Part shown: positions 43,320-52,010 of the stretch, piece after piece
Position numbering within the stretch: position 1 is the first letter of the stretch
Layout of the letters: each line of letters begins with the position of its first letter
NCBI RefSeq assembly: GCF_014203855.1
Contig: NZ_JACHJV010000001.1
Location: forward strand, 372,001 to 436,000
Reading direction: 5' to 3'
Source of the DNA: Kitasatospora kifunensis
GTDB taxonomy: Bacteria; Actinomycetota; Actinomycetes; Streptomycetales; Streptomycetaceae
Length of the DNA stretch: 64,000 nucleotides
The notes under the pieces: generated by a model
The model's database searches: none
The model's input: the letters and a program-made list of their open reading frames with translations, nothing else
Told to the model about the DNA's origin: nothing
Program-made: the position numbers and the translations under genes

Positions 43320-44033
43320 TCAATTCCCTTGGCGCCGCCGGGCGATGGCGGTGCCGGTGACGGCCGCTGTCAGACCGATCAGGGCCGCCGAGACATGGCC
43401 GATGGTCACGAAACCCGGCAGCGAGCCGTACCAGCTGGCCGAACTGAGCGGATACAGCACCGCAGCCGCCGCCCACCAGGGCCGGGCCCAGCGTGGCAGC
43501 AGCACGGTGGCCGCACCGACGGCGGCGATCGACGCGTAGCTGACGCCGTAGTCCAGCGTCTGCCGCAGCTCCACCGGATAAGTCCCGTTACGGGTGGCCA
43601 CGGTGATGACCGCCGTGGTGACGAGAGTGGCGCCGACATGGCCCAGCAGCACCACACCGACCGCGCGCACGGTCCCGAGCCGTCGCTCCAGCAGAGCCAG
43701 GCAGCCGGCCAGGCCGACCCCGACGATCAGCAGGTAGTCCAGCCAGCTGCCGTCGTCGACCACCAGCAGGCTGGCGAAGAGCGAACCGATCGGGTGTCGG
43801 CCCATGTTGTCCAGATTGGTGCTGATGCCGAGGAGCAGCCTGTCCGCGGTCGCGGCCGCCAGCAGGTGCTTGACCACCAGCGTGTCCACCGCGAGCAGGA
43901 CGAGGTAGCCGAAGGCCGCCGGACTGCGGCGCGGGTAGTCGGCCAGGCCACGCGCCAGGCCGAGCCCGAAACGGCGCGCGCCACTGCGCAGGCGGTCGGC
44001 GGGCGTCACGGTCTCCTCGGTGGCCCGGGTCAC
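43320..44033 (-). CDS. Rhomboid-like membrane protein
   Basis: This 237-residue, about six-TM protein starts at GTG 44033 after GAGGACG. Typical blocks of the Streptomyces rhomboid-like family are present: FGYLVLLAVDTLVVKHLLAA, LLLGISTNLDNMGRHPIGSL, VGVVLLGHVGATLVTTAVIT, the DYGVSYASIAAVGAAT segment with a G-V-S serine motif, and a final helix with GHVSAALIGL. GxS plus GH would form the Ser/His dyad of an intramembrane protease, but protease activity is unproven for this branch. The start overlaps a 26-codon upstream ORF. Confidence 0.82.
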   Translation of the reverse strand: MTRATEETVTPADRLRSGARRFGLGLARGLADYPRRSPAAFGYLVLLAVDTLVVKHLLAAATADRLLLGISTNLDNMGRHPIGSLFASLLVVDDGSWLDYLLIVGVGLAGCLALLERRLGTVRAVGVVLLGHVGATLVTTAVITVATRNGTYPVELRQTLDYGVSYASIAAVGAATVLLPRWARPWWAAAAVLYPLSSASWYGSLPGFVTIGHVSAALIGLTAAVTGTAIARRRQGN

Positions 44034-44110
44034 GCGACGTCCTCGACGGGGAAGACGTCCTCTGCGGGGAAGAGGATCGGGCTGATCAGGTCGACCGTGT
44101 CCATGGACAT
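44030..44110 (-). CDS. Possible 26-residue peptide coupled to the rhomboid-like gene
   Basis: This micro-ORF starts ATGTCC at 44110 (internal ATG at 44104) and ends in a TGA that overlaps the GTG of the rhomboid-like gene (GTGA). It encodes MSMDTVDLISPILF followed by PAEDVFPVEDVA, an acidic peptide with a degenerate tandem of AEDVF/VEDVA. The ribosome site is weak (GGGAATGAG). It may be a leader peptide for coupling or a real small protein; I cannot distinguish these. Confidence 0.4.
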   Translation of the reverse strand: MSMDTVDLISPILFPAEDVFPVEDVA

Positions 44111-44205
44111 ACGATCTCATTCCCGACACCTTTCTCAAACCCGAGAACGCGGAGGGCGCAAGCTCCAGACCGCCCGGATCTCGCTGGGCCGCTCGGGGTC
44201 TCCCC

Positions 44206-45006
44206 CTACCGACGCTCACCGTCCGCCACTTGCCACAGCCGCAGCAGTGCGGCGTTGACGGCGGCCGGCTGCTGGGTGTGCGGGTAGTAGCCCGGAACCC
44301 GCAGCAGCTGGGCGCCGACGGCCTCCGCGACCGCCTCGGCGACGGCCATCAGCGGCTCACCCACGTACTCGCGGTACAGCGTCGGCGCGTCCTCCCAGGT
44401 CCCGCAGATCACCAGCGTCGGCCAGGCGGCGTCGGCCAGCGTTGCCAGCTCCAACTGCGCCTCGAACACCGGCCGTTCCGCCATCGATGTCGCAACCGCC
44501 CGCAGCCGGGCGGGAGTCGCCGGCGGCGTCGGCAGGCCAATGTCCCGGGTCGACGCGGTGAGGAACTCCTCGGGGGTCAGTGTGTCGGCGGGAGCCGCCG
44601 CGCCCTGGGCCACTCGGCGCAGGATCGCGGCGACGGCGGGGTGCTCGCGGGCGGCGTCGAAGGCCGAGGGCTGAATCAGCGTCAGGGAGCGTACGAGTTC
44701 AGGGTGCTGGGAGGCGGCGAGGACCGCGACCACGCCACCGTAGCCGTGGCCCACCAGGTGCCCGCCGGTGCCGAGCAGATCGATGACGTCTTCGGCGTCG
44801 ACGGCGAAGTCGGCTCGATCCGTGTCGGGGCTGTCGCCGTACCCGCGGCGGTCCATCATCAGCAGCCGGTAGCGATCCGCCAGCGGGCGCTGTCGCGCGA
44901 AGCCGTACTCCTCGTCGCTGCCCCAGGTGAAGATGTTGTGCACGAAGACCACGGGGACCCCCGTGCCCCCGGTCTCGTCCCACACCGTGGCATGAACCGC
45001 CGTCAT
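44206..45006 (-). CDS. Alpha/beta-hydrolase-fold protein lacking the nucleophilic serine
   Basis: This 266-residue protein has its ATG at 45006 after GGGGGAG. The fold is clear: GVPVVFVHNIFTWGS (oxyanion loop), LLMMDRRGYGDSPDTDRADF, and HLVGHGYGGVVAVLAASQHP. In the nucleophile elbow G-x-S-x-G the serine is Gly88 (GGC codon at 44743-44745; one base from AGC). The acid region VICGTWED and the late His in GYYPHTQQP remain. Normal hydrolysis is therefore doubtful; it may be degenerate or act through a non-hydrolytic mechanism. Its closest relatives look like haloperoxidase/esterase-type hydrolases. Confidence 0.85.
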   Translation of the reverse strand: MTAVHATVWDETGGTGVPVVFVHNIFTWGSDEEYGFARQRPLADRYRLLMMDRRGYGDSPDTDRADFAVDAEDVIDLLGTGGHLVGHGYGGVVAVLAASQHPELVRSLTLIQPSAFDAAREHPAVAAILRRVAQGAAAPADTLTPEEFLTASTRDIGLPTPPATPARLRAVATSMAERPVFEAQLELATLADAAWPTLVICGTWEDAPTLYREYVGEPLMAVAEAVAEAVGAQLLRVPGYYPHTQQPAAVNAALLRLWQVADGERR

Positions 45007-45227
45007 CGGAGACTCCCCCTCACCGCTGCGTGCTATCAGCCGACCGACTTCGCTCATCGTAGCCACGCGGGGCTCGGCGCCCGGAGCCAGGTCCGGTCAT
45101 CACGCCCACAGATCGCAGCGGTCGAACACCTGCGTCGGCATGCGGACCGCGAGACAGTTCACTCGTTCGGCCCGACTGCGCGCGTGCCGCCTCCGGCGAG
45201 GTCCGGATCGCACCGACCACCACTCAC

Positions 45228-45305
45228 GTCCGGCCCGGCAGACGTCGATCGGTGGCTCGGGGCAGCTGCGCCCCGAACCACCGATCGATGTGTGCCGGGC
45301 CGGAC
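45228..45305. terminator. 78-nt complex hairpin
   Basis: Three nested stems are separated by symmetric internal loops: GTCCGGCCCGGCA/TGCCGGGCCGGAC, TCGATCGGTGG/CCACCGATCGA and TCGGGGC/GCCCCGA. They total 31 bp of pairing in 78 nt. It lies eight bases beyond the acetate transporter stop, so it is a terminator of that gene. No gene was found in 45007-45312. Confidence 0.75.
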
Positions 45306-45312
45306 GGCAGGC

Positions 45313-45915
45313 TCAGCGGGCCGGCCAGGTGGGGAGGATCGGTCGCTTGAAGGTGTGGGCCGTGACGCCGGCGAACGAGGCGTACCAGGCCACCACCGCG
45401 GTGACCAGGCCGAGCCAGCCGCCGGCCTTGGTGACGCTCTCGTACGGCCCGAACTCCCCGGCCGCGAGCAGGGCGAAGGTGACGGTCAGGAAGAAGAAGA
45501 CGGCCAGCACGGCTCCGCTGACCCGCAGCGCCGCCACCGTCATGTAGGCGGTGAAGATCGTCCAGGCGAGCAGGAAGAGCCCGACCCCTTGGTGCGTGTG
45601 CGGATTGTTGTCGAGGCCCGGAAGGATGTCCTTCGCCAGGAAGTAGTAGGCGAGCCAGAACGCGCCGAAGGAACCGAACGCGGTGGCACCGAAGGTGTTG
45701 CCCTTGCGGAACTCCCACATCCCGGCCAGCAGCTGGGCCAGGCCGCCGTAGGCGAGAGCGAGGGGCAGCACCACGGCACCGACCTTCGCGTCCAGCAGGT
45801 TGGCGTTGAAGCAGCTCAGGACGAAGGTCGTCATGGCGAAGCCGGCCAGGCCGAGCGGCGCTGGGTCGGCGATCTCGACGGCGGCGGGGGACGCGGCGGA
45901 CTGCTCAGTTGCCAC
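45313..45915 (-). CDS. Acetate uptake transporter (GPR1/FUN34/YaaH family)
   Basis: This 200-residue, six-TM transporter starts at GTG 45915 after AAAGGAAGA. The family signature N/D-PAPLGLAGFAMTTFVLS is seen as DPAPLGLAGFAMTTFVLSCF at about 17-36; GGLAQLLAGMWEFRKGNTFG and AFWLAYYFLAKDILPG are the other conserved blocks. These proteins import acetate or succinate by proton symport. The 442 bases upstream (45916-46357) hold no gene, only an AT-richer promoter zone around 45960-46015. Confidence 0.9.
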   Translation of the reverse strand: MATEQSAASPAAVEIADPAPLGLAGFAMTTFVLSCFNANLLDAKVGAVVLPLALAYGGLAQLLAGMWEFRKGNTFGATAFGSFGAFWLAYYFLAKDILPGLDNNPHTHQGVGLFLLAWTIFTAYMTVAALRVSGAVLAVFFFLTVTFALLAAGEFGPYESVTKAGGWLGLVTAVVAWYASFAGVTAHTFKRPILPTWPAR

Positions 45916-46357
45916 GGGCGTCTTCCTTTCGGTGGCATGAAACGAATGCGCGACAGGACAAGTATGTTGACGTGAAGAGACGTTTTGAAACAACCGGCGC
46001 GCGGGGTTTTTATGTGTTCGATGAACTGTTACCCGCCAGCCCGAGCGCTTTGATGCCAAAGGTGCTCATGTGACTGCCGGGAATGGGATTACCAGCCCTT
46101 TCGGCGCCGACCGGCACCCCATCACGGCCGGTCAGCGCGCAATTAATCGAACAGAAAGGGTTGATGAGAACAGCTGAGCGCATCCGGGCTCGGCGGCCGG
46201 CGCCCACCCCAGTCCGCACGCGCTCGCCCGGCCGAAGCGTTGCCCACTGTTGGCGCCCTGTTCGTGCATCGGGCTACGCAGGTCAGGCTACCTGCGAGTA
46301 GCATCCGCAGACCTGGCAGCCACCAGGAGGCTGCCGGACCGTCAGGAGGCTTTCCCC

Positions 46358-48106
46358 ATGTCCGCGATCAGTCGACGCCGGTTCATATCCGGCGCCAGTG
46401 CCGCCAGCGCCGGAGCGGCGATCTCCCTCGCCGGTGGAACGTTCGCGTCGGCCGCCGAGCTGGACCGGGCACTGGCGGCCACCGCCGCCCGCGCCGTCAA
46501 GGTCACCGGCACCACGCTCGAGCAGGTGGCCACGCCGGTCGGCGCCACCGGCTACCGTCGACTGCTCGCAGGGCCCGGTTGGCCGCTGGCGGTCCGCGGC
46601 GAACTCGCCACCGCCCAGAACGGGCGCGACGACCGTAGAACCCCGCTGGCCAGCTTCGTCCAGTTCACCGACATGCACCTGGCGGACACCGAGTCCCCGA
46701 TGCGCTTCGAGTACCTGGCCCGCTGGAACGACGCCGCCTACCGGCCGCAGGAGGCGCTCACCGTGCGCGGCGCCTCATCGCTGGTCGAGCGGGTCAACTC
46801 GCTCGGCACCGGCCCGTACACCGGCCTGCCGTTCAGCCTGGTGATGGCCACCGGCGACAACACCGACAACCACGAGCAGATCGAACTCGACTGGTACCTC
46901 TCGGTCATGAGCGGTGGTCGGGTGACCCCCAACAGCGGTGACCCGACCCGCTACGAGGGCGTGCAGAACTCCGGCAGCAGCATCTACTGGAACCCCGAAC
47001 TCTCCTACCGGGACTCCTACAAGGCGGCCGGCTTCCCCGAGGTCCCCGGCTTCCTCGGCGCGGCGGGCCGACCGTTCTCCGCGCCCGGCCTGAAGGTCCC
47101 GTGGTACACCACGGTCGGCAACCACGACGACAGCATCGAGGGCACCCTGCCCGACCTCGGCCTGCTGAACGACATCTACACCGGCGACCGCAAGATCGAG
47201 GGCTGCGACGACGCGGACGCGGCCAAGCTCGCCGACCTGCTGCAGCACAACCCGGCCGAGGCCGTACTACTGCTGGGCCGACTGCTGTCGGACGCCGACG
47301 CGGTGCGTGAGATCACCCCGGACAGTCGCCGAAAGCCCTTCACGGTCAAGGAGTTCGCCCAGGCGCACCTCAACCCCGCCTACACCGGCGCGGGTCCGTT
47401 CGGTCACGGCTTCACCGCGGACGCCGCCGCCAGCGGCCAGCTCTACTACACCTTCCGGATCGCGGACGGGGTGCTCGGCATCAGCCTGGACACCACCAAC
47501 GCGGCCGGATTCGCCGACGGTTCGATCGGCACGGCCCAGCTGAAGTGGCTGGAGCAGCAGCTGCAGGCGCACAGCGGCCACTGGTACAACACGGACGGCA
47601 GCGCCGTGAGCGGGGGCCACGGCAACGACCTGATCGTCCTGTTCAGCCACCACACCAGCACCACCATGGGCAACCTGTTGCCCGACCCGCGCCACCTCTT
47701 CGAGCGGCGGCACAACGGCGACGAGCTGGTCGCCCTGCTCCAGCGCTACCCGAACGTGGTGGCCTGGGTGAACGGCCACAGCCACCAGAACCGGATCACC
47801 GCCCACGGCCACGCCGTGGCCGAGCGCGCGTTCTGGGAGATCAACACCGCCTCGCACATCGACTACCCCCAGCACGCCCGAATCATCGAGCTCACCGACA
47901 ACGGCGACGGCACCATCTCGCTGTTCACCACCCTGATCGAGTCGGCCGCCCGCTACGCCACCGACTTCCAGGACACCTCTGACGAGGGCCTGGCCGCGCT
48001 CTACCGCGAGCTCGCCTACAACGACCCGTACGCCACGCCCTCGGTCAAGCTGGGCACCTCCTTGGACCACAACACCGAGCTGCTGCTGGCCAAGCCGGGG
48101 CACTGA
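46358..48106 (+). CDS. Tat-exported metallophosphoesterase (TIGR03767-like)
   Basis: This 582-residue protein has its ATG at 46358 after GTCAGGAGGC. The Tat signal is SRRRFISGASAASAGAAISL. Calcineurin-type metal-binding motifs occur in order: FVQFTDMHLAD, MATGDNTDNHEQ, TTVGNHDDSIEG, IVLFSHHTSTTM and VNGHSHQNRI. The domain organisation matches secreted actinobacterial phosphoesterases with a long insert between the GNHD and SHH motifs. Substrate (phosphomonoester, diester or nucleotide) is unknown. A strong hairpin follows. Confidence 0.9.
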   Translation: MSAISRRRFISGASAASAGAAISLAGGTFASAAELDRALAATAARAVKVTGTTLEQVATPVGATGYRRLLAGPGWPLAVRGELATAQNGRDDRRTPLASFVQFTDMHLADTESPMRFEYLARWNDAAYRPQEALTVRGASSLVERVNSLGTGPYTGLPFSLVMATGDNTDNHEQIELDWYLSVMSGGRVTPNSGDPTRYEGVQNSGSSIYWNPELSYRDSYKAAGFPEVPGFLGAAGRPFSAPGLKVPWYTTVGNHDDSIEGTLPDLGLLNDIYTGDRKIEGCDDADAAKLADLLQHNPAEAVLLLGRLLSDADAVREITPDSRRKPFTVKEFAQAHLNPAYTGAGPFGHGFTADAAASGQLYYTFRIADGVLGISLDTTNAAGFADGSIGTAQLKWLEQQLQAHSGHWYNTDGSAVSGGHGNDLIVLFSHHTSTTMGNLLPDPRHLFERRHNGDELVALLQRYPNVVAWVNGHSHQNRITAHGHAVAERAFWEINTASHIDYPQHARIIELTDNGDGTISLFTTLIESAARYATDFQDTSDEGLAALYRELAYNDPYATPSVKLGTSLDHNTELLLAKPGH

Positions 48107-48127
48107 GGCCCGCCGTCCCTCCTCACC

Positions 48128-48156
48128 GGTGCGGCACCCGCCCAGGGTGCCGCACC
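48128..48156. terminator. Hairpin after the metallophosphoesterase
   Basis: GGTGCGGCACCC and GGGTGCCGCACC form a 12-bp stem with a 5-nt loop, 21 bp after the stop. Confidence 0.85.
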
Positions 48157-48206
48157 GGGCGACAAATCCCGGCCGCCGGGAGCCCGCACCGCCTAGGCTC
48201 GCCTCC

Positions 48207-48662
48207 ATGACCACCGACCCCGCCCCCGCCCAGGCCCTCGAGGGGCTGCCCCTCGCCGAGTTCGGCTTCCCCGGCCCGCTCCGAGACCAACTCGTCGCCG
48301 CGATCCTCGACGGGTCGAAGACCTCGACCACCGGCCTGCTCGCCGACTACGAACACGAAGGGGAGGCGCTGCCGTACGTCGGTGAGCGCGCCGTGGTGAT
48401 CGACTCCGCCGAGCAGCCCGTCGCCGTCATCGAGGTGACGGCGGTGCGCGTGGTCCCGCTGCGCGAGGTCGATCTCGCGCACGCCGTGGACGAAGGCGAG
48501 GGCTGCCGGACGGTGGCCGAGTGGCGGGCCGTGCACGAGGAGTTCTGGCACGGCGCGGAGGTTCGCGAGGCCCTCGGCGACCCGCAGTTCACCGTGGACG
48601 ACGACACCCCGGTGGTCCTCGAACGCTTCCGCCTGCTCACCCGGCTGGACGGACCGCACTGA
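48207..48662 (+). CDS. ASCH-domain protein
   Basis: This 151-residue cytosolic protein has its ATG at 48207. The ASCH/PUA-like core shows FGFPGPLRDQLVAAILDGSK, TSTTGLLADYEHEGEALPYV, GERAVVIDSAEQPVAVIEVT and VRVVPLREVDLAHAVDEGEG, with FWHGAEVREALGDPQFTVDD and PVVLERFRLL at the end. The GSKTST motif in the first loop is typical. ASCH proteins bind or process RNA or nucleosides; some hydrolyse N4-acetylcytidine. The exact role here is unknown. Confidence 0.85.
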   Translation: MTTDPAPAQALEGLPLAEFGFPGPLRDQLVAAILDGSKTSTTGLLADYEHEGEALPYVGERAVVIDSAEQPVAVIEVTAVRVVPLREVDLAHAVDEGEGCRTVAEWRAVHEEFWHGAEVREALGDPQFTVDDDTPVVLERFRLLTRLDGPH

Positions 48663-48696
48663 CCTACCTGGCCGGACAGGCCTAGGGCGACAGGCC

Positions 48697-49236
48697 CTAG
48701 GACGACACCGGCACCCAGTCCTCCGCCAGCAGCCCGAGGACCACCTCGTCGACGAACGCCCCGGACACCCAGGCCGCCCGCCGCAGCGTGCCCTCGACCG
48801 AGAACCCGACCCGGCCCGCGGCCGCGAGCATCGCGGCGTTGTCCGCCAGGGTCTCCAGCTGCAGCCGGTGCAGGCCCCGGATGACGAAGCCGTAGTGGCA
48901 GAGCGCGCGGACCACATCGGTGCCGAGCCCGCGGCCGCGGAAGGCCGGGCGCAGCGATATCCCCAGGTGCGCGGTCCTGTTGTGGGTGTCGATGCCCCAC
49001 AGCACGGCATCGCCCGCCAGCTCCCCCGACGCCAGCTCCACCACCGAGAAGCAGACCACGTCGTCGCTCGGCGCGGCCACCGCGTGCGGGGCGGCCGCCG
49101 AGCCGGGTGGAACGGGTCGCCAGGGACGGGAGTCGGCGCGGACACGGGTCACCACGTCGTCGTACAACTCGGTCTGCAGTACGGCGACATCACTCTCGTG
49201 TCGGGCGCGCAGCCCGACCCTCTCACTCTCGATCAT
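48697..49236 (-). CDS. GNAT acetyltransferase (RimJ/RimL type)
   Basis: This 179-residue protein reads ESERVGLRARHESDVAVLQT, VCFSVVELASGELAGDAVLW, NRTAHLGISLRPAFRGRGLG (acetyl-CoA loop R-G-x-G-x-G) and NAAMLAAAGRVGFSVEGTLR. These are the blocks of the alanine/spectinomycin-type GNAT subfamily. The protein or small-molecule substrate is not predictable. It converges on the ASCH gene with 34 bp between stops. Confidence 0.86.
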   Translation of the reverse strand: MIESERVGLRARHESDVAVLQTELYDDVVTRVRADSRPWRPVPPGSAAAPHAVAAPSDDVVCFSVVELASGELAGDAVLWGIDTHNRTAHLGISLRPAFRGRGLGTDVVRALCHYGFVIRGLHRLQLETLADNAAMLAAAGRVGFSVEGTLRRAAWVSGAFVDEVVLGLLAEDWVPVSS

Positions 49237-49388
49237 CCGGCATTGCTATCCCAACCTCCCTTGCCGTTCAACCGAATTGCGCTGACCAGGACCGGCCGGC
49301 GGAAAACCGGATGACCGCGGGCACCGCGGCCTGGCACCCTCGTCGGGAGGCAGACCGGAGACAACCGTCAGGTGCAGGAGAGAGAGCC

Positions 49389-49661
49389 ATGTCCGAGCCC
49401 ACCCAGAGCGTGGCCGCGCTCTTCCGCCACGGACGCCTGACGGCGATCCCGCGCAGGACGGCCCCTCGGGCCGCGCTGCTCGACCACCTCGCCACCAGCC
49501 TGTTCGAGCCGGCCCGCGAGTACAGCGAGCCCGAGGTCAACGAGGCCCTGCGCACCGTGCACGACGACTGCTCGGCGCTGCGCCGCTACCTGGTGGAGAC
49601 CGGTCGGCTCACCCGCACCAGGGACGGCCGGTGCTACCGGCGCACGGCTGACGGAGCGTGA
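49389..49661 (+). CDS. DUF2087 protein
   Basis: This 90-residue protein has its ATG at 49389 after GGAGAGAG. It reads LFRHGRLTAIPRRTAPRAAL, YSEPEVNEALRTVHDDCSAL and RRYLVETGRLTRTRDGRCYR, the compact DUF2087 domain. This looks like a small winged helix with a basic C-terminus, and it is often found alone or fused to ArsR/acetyltransferase domains. The function is unknown. Confidence 0.85.
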   Translation: MSEPTQSVAALFRHGRLTAIPRRTAPRAALLDHLATSLFEPAREYSEPEVNEALRTVHDDCSALRRYLVETGRLTRTRDGRCYRRTADGA

Positions 49662-49701
49662 GCGCACTCGACTACGCCTGAGTGCGCCCGAGTGCGCCTG
49701 A

Positions 49702-50643
49702 CTACGCCTCCAGTAGCGCGCCCGCGATGGCGACCTGCACCGGATCCACCGCCGTGGCCCCGTCGTCAAGGTCCCAGAGCGTGTTCTGCAGGATGCGGCC
49801 CAGGGTCCAGCCGGTGGCCCGCAGCCGGTCCAGGTCGAGGGTGTCGGTCAGCAGCCGGAACCGGTGGCGCACGGCCCGCGTCACGTCTCCGGTCGCCACG
49901 ACGTCCTCCCAGCGGTTGCGCAGGGCGGGTAGCAGCTCGAAGCCGGGATCGCCGGCCAGCGGCTTCGGATCGATGGCGAGCCACCGGGACCGGTCCTGGC
50001 CGTACGCGGGCAGCGGGGCGAGGACGTTGTCGTAGTGCAGGTCCCAGTGCAGCAGCCGGTCGCCCGGCTCGGCGAGCAGCTCGCGCACCGCGGCCCCGCA
50101 GGTGGCCAGCAGCTGGCGGTCGGCGGGGGCGGCCAGCTGGGGCAGGGCGCGCGGCAGGCGGTGCAGCATCGCCGCGGCGAGGTCGGCCAGTCGCGGCAGC
50201 CCGGCGGGCGCCGGACGGTCCACCAAGGCGGCCAGCAGCTCGGCGAGTTCACGCACCGCGAGGGTGTCGTCGGGCACCGCGGCGAGCGAGCGGGCCGCGT
50301 CAAGGCGTTCGAGCAGCAGCGTCCCGGTGTCGGGGTCGCTGTCCAGCAGCTCGGCGGCCAGGCCGCGGCCCCAGGCGCGCAGCGCGATCGGCTCGCCGCG
50401 GGTCTCCTCGTCCACCGGTTGCAGCTTCAACACCGCTGGCGAGCCGTCCGGTTGGCGGACCGGCAGGATCAGCGAGACGGCCCCGTGGGTGGGCGCGCCG
50501 TCCGGGCGCAGCTGCCAGCGTTCGAGGAACTCCCCCGCCAGGGTGGGCAGCTCGGCGACCCAGGCCCGCCACTCCTCGGTCTGCTGGGCAGCCGCGAGGG
50601 CGGGCGGGACGCGGAGTCGGCCGGGCTGCGGTCTGGCGGTCAC
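49702..50643 (-). CDS. APH(6)-like aminoglycoside/hydroxyurea phosphotransferase
   Basis: This 313-residue kinase starts at GTG 50643 after AGGAG. It follows the streptomycin 6-kinase family: APTHGAVSLILPVRQPDGSP with AVLKLQP (ATP lysine), ALRAWGRGLAAELLDSD, LLLERLDAARSL, the catalytic loop LLHWDLHYDNVLA, and WLAIDPKPLAGDPGFELLPA with the Mg-binding Asp. NRWEDVV and TGWTLGRILQNTLW complete the pattern. It may inactivate streptomycin, or phosphorylate a metabolite. A 23-bp stem hairpin lies upstream. Confidence 0.88.
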   Translation of the reverse strand: MTARPQPGRLRVPPALAAAQQTEEWRAWVAELPTLAGEFLERWQLRPDGAPTHGAVSLILPVRQPDGSPAVLKLQPVDEETRGEPIALRAWGRGLAAELLDSDPDTGTLLLERLDAARSLAAVPDDTLAVRELAELLAALVDRPAPAGLPRLADLAAAMLHRLPRALPQLAAPADRQLLATCGAAVRELLAEPGDRLLHWDLHYDNVLAPLPAYGQDRSRWLAIDPKPLAGDPGFELLPALRNRWEDVVATGDVTRAVRHRFRLLTDTLDLDRLRATGWTLGRILQNTLWDLDDGATAVDPVQVAIAGALLEA

Positions 50644-50715
50644 GGTTCTCCTGGTTCCTCGTGCTTGCGCGGACAAGGGCCGAGAACGGCCGCCGGTGCT
50701 GCCAACCCGGCCAGC

Positions 50716-50773
50716 CTGGTGCCGCGTCAGGCAACCTTTGCGACGAGGCGAAGGTTGCCTGACGCGGCACCAG
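50716..50773. terminator. 23-bp perfect stem-loop
   Basis: Left arm 50716-50738 (CTGGTGCCGCGTCAGG then CAACCTT) and right arm 50751-50773 are exact complements with a 12-nt loop. It lies downstream of the P450 reductase set and 73 bp upstream of the APH(6)-like start. It is read as a terminator; a role as attenuator for the kinase is possible. Two GCGCCCGCGAA-type direct repeats follow (50777-50815). Confidence 0.8.
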
Positions 50774-50813
50774 CGCCGGCGCCCGCGAACGCTCACCCGG
50801 CGCCCGCGAAGGC

Positions 50814-52010
50814 TCACCCTGCGGCCGGCCACGGGCTCGCGGCGGCCACCTGGGCCCGCAGGCCGCGCAGCGCCCGTGCGGCGCCGATCCCCACCGCCCC
50901 GCGAACCAGCCCCTCTCGTACGCAGACGGCGGCGAACCGCCGCTCGGTGAGGCTGCCCTCGACCAGCTCGAACCGATCGGCGCCTCCCGGATGGCCGTAG
51001 GCCTGGACCCGCAGCTCGTACTGGTCGGTCCACAGGTACGGGACCGGCTCGTAGGGCCGGCGGACACCGTCCGGACCTGCCAGCAGGTTGCGGGCGGCGG
51101 TGGCCGCCTGCTCGGTCGCGTTGGTGCGCTGTTCGAGTCGCCGGCGTCGGCCGGTGCCCGGCTCGGGCCAGGCGGCGGCGTCGCCGGCCGCCCAGACTCC
51201 GGGCCCGGCGGCGCAGTAGGCATCGCAGGCCACGCCGTCTTCGAGCGGCACGCCGCTGTCGGCCAGCCAACCGGTCTCCGGCTCGGAGCCGACGGCCATC
51301 AGTACGGCGTCGGCCGCCAGTTGGGAGCCGTCGACCAGTTGCACCCCGGTGGCCCGGCCGCCCTGCTGGGTGACCGCCGCGGCCACGCCCTGGCGGATCC
51401 GCACGCCGTGCTCGCGGTGCAGGCCCGTCAGCAGCGCGGCCGTCTGCGCGCCCAGCACGGCGGCCAGTGGCGTGGCGGTGGAGACCAGCCAGGTCACCTC
51501 GGCGCCGAGACCGACCGCCGTGGCGGCGGCCTCGGCCCCGAGCAGTCCACCGCCGACCACCAACAGCCGGACCCCGGGCCGCAGTTCCTCGCGCAGCGCG
51601 AGTGCGTCCGAGACGGTGCGCAGCACATGGGCGCCGGCCAGCGGCTCGGTGGCACCCGGCAGCCGGCGTGCCCTGACCCCGGTGGCCAGGATGACGGCGT
51701 CACACCGCAGCCGTCCGCCGTCCGCCAGGTGCACGGTCCGCGCCTGGCGGTCCAGGCGTTCGGCCCGCACCCCCAGGCGCAGGTCGAGATCGAGCTCGTG
51801 CAGCGCGTCGGGGCCGCGCAGCGCCAGCCGGTCCGGCTGCCAGGCCCCGCCGAGCAGGTGCTTGGAGAGCGGCGGCCGGTCGTAGGGCGGCTCGGGCTCG
51901 GCGCCGACCAGGGTGAGGCGGCCGTCGTAGCCGGCCCGCCGCAGCGCCTCGGCGGCGTGCAGACCCGCCGCGCCGGCCCCGACGACGGCCACCTCCCGCA
52001 GAGCGGTCAC
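50814..52010 (-). CDS. FAD-dependent ferredoxin/putidaredoxin-type reductase
   Basis: This 398-residue flavoprotein starts at GTG 52010, overlapping the ferredoxin stop (GTGA). It has the FAD motif VAVVGAGAAGLHAAEALRRA at the N-terminus, the NAD motif RLLVVGGGLLGAEAAATAVG, and VWAAGDAAAW closing the FAD site. ILATGVRARRLPG and the C-terminal dimer/interface domain match the BphA4/rhodocoxin-reductase family. It would pass NAD(P)H electrons to the upstream [3Fe-4S] ferredoxin and then to the P450. Confidence 0.9.
   Translation of the reverse strand: MTALREVAVVGAGAAGLHAAEALRRAGYDGRLTLVGAEPEPPYDRPPLSKHLLGGAWQPDRLALRGPDALHELDLDLRLGVRAERLDRQARTVHLADGGRLRCDAVILATGVRARRLPGATEPLAGAHVLRTVSDALALREELRPGVRLLVVGGGLLGAEAAATAVGLGAEVTWLVSTATPLAAVLGAQTAALLTGLHREHGVRIRQGVAAAVTQQGGRATGVQLVDGSQLAADAVLMAVGSEPETGWLADSGVPLEDGVACDAYCAAGPGVWAAGDAAAWPEPGTGRRRRLEQRTNATEQAATAARNLLAGPDGVRRPYEPVPYLWTDQYELRVQAYGHPGGADRFELVEGSLTERRFAAVCVREGLVRGAVGIGAARALRGLRAQVAAASPWPAAG

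Noticed and set aside
46010..46219. Minus-strand frame in the gap before the metallophosphoesterase
   Set aside because: No ribosome site, no recognisable domain, and composition like intergenic DNA.
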